DNA of 64,000 nucleotides. Source: Arthrinium phaeospermum (taxonomy: Eukaryota; Ascomycota; Sordariomycetes; Amphisphaeriales; Apiosporaceae). Within the stretch, counting starts at the first letter, position 1; each line of letters begins with the position of its first letter. Where the stretch lies: NCBI GenBank assembly GCA_006503535.1, contig QYRS01000005.1, positions 744,001 through 808,000 of the forward strand. Direction: 5' to 3'. The notes beneath the pieces are model-generated. The model saw only the letters and a list, made by a program, of their open reading frames with translations, was not told the DNA's origin and ran no database searches. Below are positions 54,255 to 64,000 of the stretch, one piece after another. The position numbers were made by a program, and so were the translations under genes.

Positions 54255-55738
54255 CTATTTCTTACCCAGCTTCAGCCATTTAGGCATGCCCTTCTTCGCA
54301 CCACCCTCGCCCCTCGGCTTCTCGTCCCCACCGGCCTTGCTCGGACCCGGCGCCGGTGAAGCCTCCTCTTCGGCCTGCGGGGGTTCGGGTATCTCCACCT
54401 CGCGTGCGAGGGCGAGGCATCTGGCTTCAAGAAAGGCTGTTTGCGGGTTTCCGTTGTGACCGAGTCATCCCAGAGCAGATTGACTAGCGTACTGCCAGCC
54501 AGGCTATAGCCGGCAATCAGCTTGGTGCTGTCGTCTCGGATGGGGACCTTGGCGCCGGCAGGGATGAGCTTAAACTTTGCACCCTGGGCGGCCATAACCG
54601 CGCGCACGGCATTGTGCAAGAACCCGCCGGTGTGATCGGGGTGTATGACCCAGGTAGCTTGCGTATTGTCCGGGAAGCGAACACGTACTTGCACCTGCTT
54701 GACGGCGGCCAGTTTGGCTTGCTTCTCGGCAGCCTCTTCGGCGAGCTCCTGGTCCGACAAAAGGCGCTTGTTTTGGCCTGCGTTCTTCAGTCTTTGTTGG
54801 TGGAACTGTGCGTGCACAATGCCGGGCTCATATATTTCATCCGGCTCTGTGGTATGAGCTGCGTGAGGTGTAGAGGACGAAGGCGCCGCAAAGACGGAAA
54901 CCGGTTGTAGAGGATCGGTAGGTGTGGTGTCAACATCCATAGTATCTGGACCATCCTGAGTCGCGTTTGTACTGTCCTTGGGCTTCCGCCGCGGAGCTAG
55001 ACCCGTCGCCTTGCGAAGGTTCTGCTGCAGGCGTGTCAGCTGCAGAGCTAGACGCTTCCGCAGGTTCCTCCTTCACTGATTCTTTCTCCATGGCCTCTCT
55101 TGGTGGCCTGCTCCTCCTCTTGGAAGTACTGGGAGACTTCGGCCATGGCATCTGCAAACGTCTTGTCGGTCTTCTGGAACGACAGTCGTATCAAGACATT
55201 GCCCGAGTTGTATCCCAGTTGCGCCATCGTTTCTGAAAATCGGCAAAGGTAGAGAGCGATCTCTGCTCGATCTGTAGCACGGGCGTTTCGTAGTATAGCT
55301 GGCCGCCTCCTTGCGTACCGCCATTGCTTATTTGCGGTCTCCTCGGCCTGTGATGTTGACGCCCTTGCCCTTCAGGATCTGGCTCTCAAAGTGCCGTAGG
55401 GCCTTCCATATCGTGATGTCGCTCGATAGCTTCTCGGTGAGCCTCCTTGTCCCGGCGAGCTGTGCTTCTCTTTGGGGCAGGTCCAGTGCTATGTTGATGG
55501 CGGACGGGTCTTGGAGCGGGCTACCAGCTCGATTCTAGCGCCGGGAATCAAGCCCGCGTTGCGGAAGGTGTTGGAGAGGTCAAGTTGTTTCTGCTTGTGC
55601 TTGAGCAGGTACTTGTCGGGGGGCAGGTGGAACTTGGGTGCAGGCTTGCTCGAGGATTTCGGTCAGATAGGTGCCCGGGTTGACCTTGATGGTAGCTTGG
55701 CGCAAGTCGGTCGAGATGACCTTCACGTTGGTTGCCAT
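54255..55738 (-). CDS. UBX4: UBX4/TUG (ASPSCR1)-family Cdc48 cofactor; at least seven indels
   Basis: The gene encodes a UBX-domain protein of the TUG/Ubx4 type, a cofactor of the AAA ATPase Cdc48/p97 in ubiquitin-dependent degradation. The N-terminal TUG ubiquitin-like domain begins MATNVKVISTDLRQATIKVN and includes PPDKYLLKHKQKQLDLSNTF and NAGLIPGARIELV. Middle pieces read KLSSDITIWKALRHFESQIL and STFADFQK. The C-terminal UBX domain contains VQVRVRFPDNTQATWVIHPD, FKLIPAGAKVPIRDD and AGSTLVNLLWDDS, and the end is MPKWLKLGKK. The frame breaks near 55637, 55506, 55339, 55231, 55098, 54981 and 54414. Most breaks are mended by one base in a homopolymer. Preserved sequence between breaks argues for error over decay. 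No intron is evident. Confidence 0.85.
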
Positions 55739-56555
55739 GTCGGGCGCGGCCTCGGTTGCGCAGTGTTATTATACAGAACCAAGAGTATGTATGGTATGTA
55801 TACTGAGAGAGTAACGATTCGGGGACAGGAAGAAGATCTCTCTCTAGCTGGGTTGCTTGTTCATGTGTCGAATCGCTTGAAGGCGCAGCTGGAGGGACAG
55901 CCGATGGTGGGGGTGATTTTGACAAGGCGTCGACACGGAGCTGGACGGCAACCGATGTAGAGCACAGAGAGAAGAGAAGCTCAGAGAATAGTGTGGAATT
56001 TGCACGGGTAGTTCTTCCATCAATAGCTACCTAATGTTCTTTGGGTCGTGGGATAGCGCAAGTAATTAAGTAAGTTGCTACTTTAGGCAGCTGTGACTCT
56101 GATAATATACCAAACCGATGGTGGTGCACTACGTAGTATGTTTTGCTGCTTACCGGTAACCTACAGAAGGTAGTGGTACGAGGGGCAAGCAGCAAGCGGG
56201 CAATCGCACTAGACTAACAAGAGCAAGCTGCTACTAAATCTGGCCTGAGCTTGGGGACCACCCCCTGTCGATAGCTGGAAGTACCTATCTGAAGGTACCC
56301 TCAATGCCTACCGCTAGCTGACAGCAGCCGCGCCATACGGTGATTGCCTTGCCCGACCTTGGTGCTTGGGTCCTGGACACTGACGAACCGAGCCTCAGCT
56401 GGCTCTATCACGACCGATACGATACTGGAAGCTCCAGACCAACCCGCATTCAATCATCCACATCTGCACTCGACGACTACCCTGCCATCGATACTGCTCT
56501 CCCAACTAGTCTTTCACAGTCTTTGATTGAGAGCTTCATTCATATTCCAGTCACC
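55739..56555. other. Divergent intergenic region
   Basis: Contains the promoters of UBX4 and PUP3; no gene is seen. Confidence 0.5.
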
Positions 56556-57580
56556 ATGGTAAGCTCCAACTGCACCGCCCCCGTCATGTCGTGTGTTATG
56601 AACAGCTAGCTAACGAAGCTATCCCCAAACCGCAGTCGTCACCATTTTCGATAAGTACGTCGTCTCTGATCATATCTATACCCGGCCGAATTGCTGCTGC
56701 TGCTGCTACTGCTGCTACTCCATTACTCCGTCTACAATCACCACATCCTCCTGCTACTTGGGCACACTAGTAGAGACAATGCAGACAGCCCAAAACAAAC
56801 GAGGACCCCGAGATGATGCTAACCTAACAACCACAACCACAGACGGCGGCGCCTGCGTAGCCATGGTGGGCAAGGACTGCGTGGCAGTCGCGTGCGACCT
56901 GCGGCTGGGCCTGCAGGCCCTGACGATATCCAACAACTTCCCCAAGATCTTCCAGTACGGCGACGTCTTCCTGGGCCTCACCGGCCTCGCCACCGACGTC
57001 GCCACCGTCTCGGACCTGTTCCGCTACAAGGTCAACATGTACCGCCTGCGCGAGGAGCGCAACAGAGCCCAAGTCGGGCAAGCCCTTCATCTGCGGGTTC
57101 GACAGCATCGGCTGCATCGACTTCGCCAAGGACTTCATCGTGAGCGGAACCGCCAACGAGCAGCTGTTCGGCATGTGCGAGAGTCTGTGGGAGGGGCAAG
57201 CCCTTCATCTGCGGGTTCGACAGCATCGGCTGCATCGACTTCGCCAAGGACTTCATCGTGAGCGGAACCGCCAACGAGCAGCTGTTCGGCATGTGCGAGA
57301 GTCTGTGGGAGCCCGATCTGGTACGTCATGTTCTTTCCATCTTCTTTCTTGGGGGACGCTCTATCAGTCCATCCGGTTGCTCCTCGAAGGATAACAAGGT
57401 CATTTACTAATACCAAAACTCTTACTCGATATATAGGGACCGGAGGATCTCTTCGAGACCATCTCGCAAGCCCTGCTGAGCGCCGTCGACAGAGACGCCC
57501 TTTCGGGCTGGGGAGCACACGTGTACATCATCGAGAAGAACAAGGTCACCAAGCGGTTATTGAAGGGCCGCCAAGACTAA
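56556..57580 (+). CDS. PUP3: 20S proteasome subunit beta-3; internal duplication and deletion
   Basis: The gene encodes the catalytically inactive beta-3 subunit of the 20S proteasome. Exon 1 is the ATG alone (56556-56558). Exon 2 (56636-56654) gives SSPFSI, and exon 3 (from 56843) completes the Asn codon and gives [40 protein letters not shown] and MYRLREERN. The protein then breaks. About 100 bp that should encode the region around SSLYERRFGPYF are absent. A 118-bp segment, encoding [20 protein letters not shown] and [14 protein letters not shown], occurs twice in tandem. The last exon (57437-57580) is intact ([31 protein letters not shown]). Since this subunit is essential in yeast, a local misassembly is most likely. 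Confidence 0.93.
57076..57311. repeat. 118-bp perfect tandem duplication inside PUP3
   Basis: Copies 57076-57193 and 57194-57311 are identical. The unit is not a multiple of three, so it shifts the frame. Confidence 0.95.
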
Positions 57581-58396
57581 GAAAGGGCACGGAAGCGGAT
57601 GGGAGAAAGTCGAAATGAGCAGCAATTGCGGCAGGTTCTTTTGGCCTGTAATAACGAGACCAAGCAGCTCCGCCAGAAAAGAGCGTATCTTTTGCAATGG
57701 CAGGGACTATAGAAGATGGACGAAACCATGGGAATAGACCATCATCTACGTGCGGCATATGGCTTGAAAGGCCAGCCGTATCTGTACCACCATATGCCAC
57801 GTTTCGATTAATGAGAAGTTGAATCACGTACATTTGCCTATAACATTCAGTCCAGCTGGGTCATTTCCGCCTTTCAGAAGTCGTTGACTACTCAAGTTGT
57901 AGATGGAATTTGTCGATACTATGGGGAGGGCAAAGGCGAAGACAATCCGGAATAATGGCCCAGAGAGAGAACAGGGTTAGTTAGACAAATAACCCAGGCA
58001 TCGACGCAGATATCCTTGGTTTATGGATTAAAGTAAAACTACTCACCCCGCGAGTAGTGTGACACGGTAGGGTCGTGGCAACGCAGGATTAGAAAATGCT
58101 AGTTGTATTGATCACGACCATGGTAGGCCGGGAGTATCGGGCGTATGGCTGGACCCAAGCTACATAGACCACACGTTCATGACAACAAGAACAGGGGATG
58201 GGGAGACTGGATCAAGTGACAAATTTTCTTGATTTGTTCTCTTCTATGATCTGGAGAGCTGATGCTATATATGCTTGCTTACTCTCGGCACGCCGGTGCA
58301 ACGGCCTTGCAACTTCTTCTGTATGATACATGTCTAATCTATGCCAGTCATCTATCTAGTGTCTCGCCATCGACAATTAGATGCCGCGACAAGCGT
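57581..58396. other. Convergent intergenic region
   Basis: 3' regions of PUP3 and the SERCA-type gene; I see nothing else. Confidence 0.5.
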
Positions 58397-61593
<3,197 letters not shown>

Positions 61594-64000
61594 GACGGCT
61601 GCGCTGGACAAAGGCTGTTTTCTTTATGCGGGGGATGTCGCCGAGAATGTATCTGAGACCTTGCCAACCATGCGCCGCGAGTGGGTGTGGTTGGGTTGTG
61701 AGGGTGGGAGCTTGGAAGAGATCAAGTGAGGTTCAGTCCAGCTATTCACAACTGCCACATGTTCTTTCTGGGCAGGACCTTGTTAAACTTGCCACACTCT
61801 ACCTGGGTTAGTAGTAAAGAAGGACAGACAAGAAATGTGAAGAAGAAGAGAAGATGTATGGGTGGGCGGGGAGACAGTCGAGTGGCAGATGCTCGGAATG
61901 GGCCCGTTACTTGGTCTATACTCTGTATGTAAGCGGTACAGTACACAGGTTGCTATCGCTATCATGAACCCTGAGGCGTAAGTTAAACGTGTTCTTAGTA
62001 GTGAGGTCGGACTAGCTCGAGCTCCCAAACCCCGATTAGCAGCGGCTCCACGCTTCGCTGGTTTTTTTTTGGCCTCTGACCCCCCGGCTATCCATTCCGA
62101 TACCCTGTAGAATCCATCAGACCCTGGTCGACCCTGGTTCGTTTGGAGGGGCTCTCGCCTATGCTGGGCGGGCATTGATTGGCTTTCGCTATGTCATGCC
62201 CTGCATCATACCTCGAATAGATTTATTAGTAGCTAGCTCAAGGCTGCTGGATTCCCCCCCAAAAGCCTACCTAGATTGCCTAGAGATGCGCTTGAATCGC
62301 CCAAGGATTGGTCAGCTTCGGATGTGAGTAAGACTGAGCAAGACCTCGCTGCACCGATTACCTACCAATGAGCAATTACCTAAGGAGCTGGGAGCGGGCG
62401 TGCCGTTTTCTTTCTGGGTAGGTACTTATGTTTCAATCTGTCTTGACGATCTACATATGCCTACATGGCCTATCTCCGTACCAGCCCACCACGTTTTCCG
62501 TTTCTGACGTCTGCTACAAGGTACCACTACTGGTACGACTGCCCGCGACTGGGCCAGGGCCTACCTGAAGCTGAAGGCTCTTCACTGCAAGCCCGCCCTG
62601 CCCACTTGTGCCTGCAGCTACTAGTACATGTAGGTACCTAGCTTGGGTGGCATAACATGCACTCTTTCGAGTAAATGAGTAGTAGTAGTGCGACCTGCGG
62701 CCTTCTTCCCGGGTTGCTCAATCCAGAAGGCAGCAGCTCTTCTGACTGGCGTTTGGCTTTTTCCTTTCCCCCAATCCCACACCGATTTTCGAGAGGCAGC
62801 AAACAGGTATACAGACCTGACCGCGTCCATGTAGGTTCCCGGAGATGCGCCATTGACCGTACTGGGTATATTCAGCACAGCAGCCTCGTTTAATGTCGGT
62901 TCTCAACCCCTCAAGATGTCCCGATACCTATTTGTGTGCACCGATGCTTGGCACAACCAACTATGTATAAAAAGCAATATCGGCCTTGGGGCCGGCGGTT
63001 TCGCCATGACGTATCAAGTGCAAAATCGAAACTTCCACAGACTCTATCTAGTCCTGCATCGTGCTGCCGATGCCTTGGCGTACGCGCGGCAAATGGGGCG
63101 CCGTCCCACCCCGGGGCCGGTTATCCGTTACGTCGGCCGTCCCGTTCACGAAATCCACGGCCTGTCCGACCCTCTGTATGTGGGCGGCAGCGGCAGGCGG
63201 TAGGTCTCACAAGGTCGCTTAAGACGTCAGCGAGCTTATATAAGTACTTGGCCATGCGATGCCAAGAACAGCCTTGTTTGTGGGGGATCTGATCTGTCTT
63301 CAATGCGTCTTCGAGGCAGTCGTCCAAAGCTTGAGGGACCAAGTGTTTAGATATGCGCAACTAGGTGTATGGAATTCCGTGTTATATATTGCCCTGCCAT
63401 CTGCCATGCTTGAATAGTTTGGTCGGGTCTTCTGTTTCCCCGTGAGGTTCCGAAACCCGAGGCCATTCATGAGACAACATATGTATTGTAACGGCGGGTA
63501 GCTTAGGTTGTTTCTTTTTCTATTCCCTTCTATCTGCTCCGCAGTCCCCTACGCTCCGTATGCAAGCCAGTTTATACAGAATGCCCCAAGCACAGTTTAC
63601 AGCGTACTTTTAAGCATAAGACACATCCTGCTAGTCTGCGTCCCCTTCCTTTGGATATGTAGCTGCTACCATTGAACAAGGAAAAGACGAAGAACATCCC
63701 GAGGCATATACATTCCCCTCATGCCAGAAAGAACCAGAGTTCTTCGTTGCAGTCATCAGCCGCATTACAGCAAGCACATAACGTAATTATTTCGCTAGTG
63801 GGATCAGGCTGTGGGAGTATGTATGTATCGCTACAAATGACCCAGTGTCCCGTCTTTCTTGCACACTATCGGTGGAACCGCCTTCACCACAACGCCAAGT
63901 ACGGAAACCGTTTCTCGACCATGTAGAGGGGCCGGGGCCGGGCCCGATACGTGCGGCCGGGTGAGGGTCCGCCCCTGGAGACATAGGCAGCATTGGATGC
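61594..64000. other. Gene-free region to the window end
   Basis: No supported gene in 2.4 kb. Frames of up to 130 codons exist without domains or splice support. The first few hundred bases are probably the SERCA promoter. A gene may begin beyond the window. Confidence 0.45.

Overview
The window is nuclear DNA of a filamentous ascomycete (Pezizomycotina). It is most likely a Sordariomycete, possibly Sordariales, but I cannot name a species from sequence alone. The evidence is short introns (about 50-120 nt) with GTRNGT donors and CTRAY branch points, GC-rich coding third positions, isolated genes on both strands without operons, and protein sequences typical of that group. I see no rRNA, tRNA, CRISPR array or intact transposon.

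Layout, 1-26 kb: a nuclear basic protein (1.4-2.6 kb); a small 89-aa spliced gene (4.4 kb); a Dap1/MAPR haem-binding protein (5.4-6.0 kb, minus); a Golgi GT15 mannosyltransferase (7.1-8.5 kb) convergent with an ERD1-like EXS-domain protein (8.9-10.2 kb, minus), which is divergent from PEX10 (10.8-11.9 kb); an FAD monooxygenase in four exons (12.2-13.7 kb, minus); a GPI-anchored Cys-rich surface protein (16.0-16.5 kb, minus); a long gene-free stretch; a CSC1/OSCA-type channel (20.8-23.8 kb); and an AT-hook-like nuclear protein (24.7-25.8 kb, minus).

Layout, 27-44 kb: an ENA-type Na+/K+ ATPase (28.1-31.6 kb) with a dense PacC-type GCCARG cluster upstream; a RING-H2 protein (32.9-33.6 kb); a GPI-type secreted protein (34.2-35.0 kb, minus); dolichol-phosphate mannose synthase DPM1 (36.0-36.8 kb); an SDR oxidoreductase (37.0-38.0 kb, minus); an RGG-tailed PCI-like protein (38.7-39.7 kb); an 80-aa Cys-rich protein (40.1 kb); a broken unknown gene (41.2-42.5 kb); and ribosomal protein eL36 in four exons (42.9-43.7 kb, minus).

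Layout, 45-64 kb: a small secreted protein (45.5-46.3 kb), a class 3 lipase (47.1-48.3 kb), a 14-3-3 protein with an 8-nt microexon (51.6-53.0 kb), an unrecognised broken coding region (53.4-54.2 kb, minus), UBX4/TUG (54.3-55.7 kb, minus), proteasome beta-3 PUP3 (56.6-57.6 kb) and a SERCA-type Ca2+ ATPase (58.4-61.6 kb, minus). The last 2.4 kb shows no gene.

The most striking property of the window is that many genes from 30.8 kb onward carry 1-2 nt indels, often in homopolymers or short repeats. Some of these genes are essential in other fungi (14-3-3, SERCA, PUP3). Two genes also carry local tandem duplications of 118 and 167 bp. The simplest reading is consensus or assembly error. A few cases, such as the 41-42.5 kb gene with a nonsense codon, could be real decay. 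Functionally, several genes serve the secretory pathway (GT15, ERD1-like, DPM1, SERCA, UBX4) and ion homeostasis (ENA, SERCA, CSC1), but they are scattered and do not form a cluster. I did not find a convincing previously undescribed system. The best regulatory signal is the PacC-site cluster upstream of the ENA ATPase.
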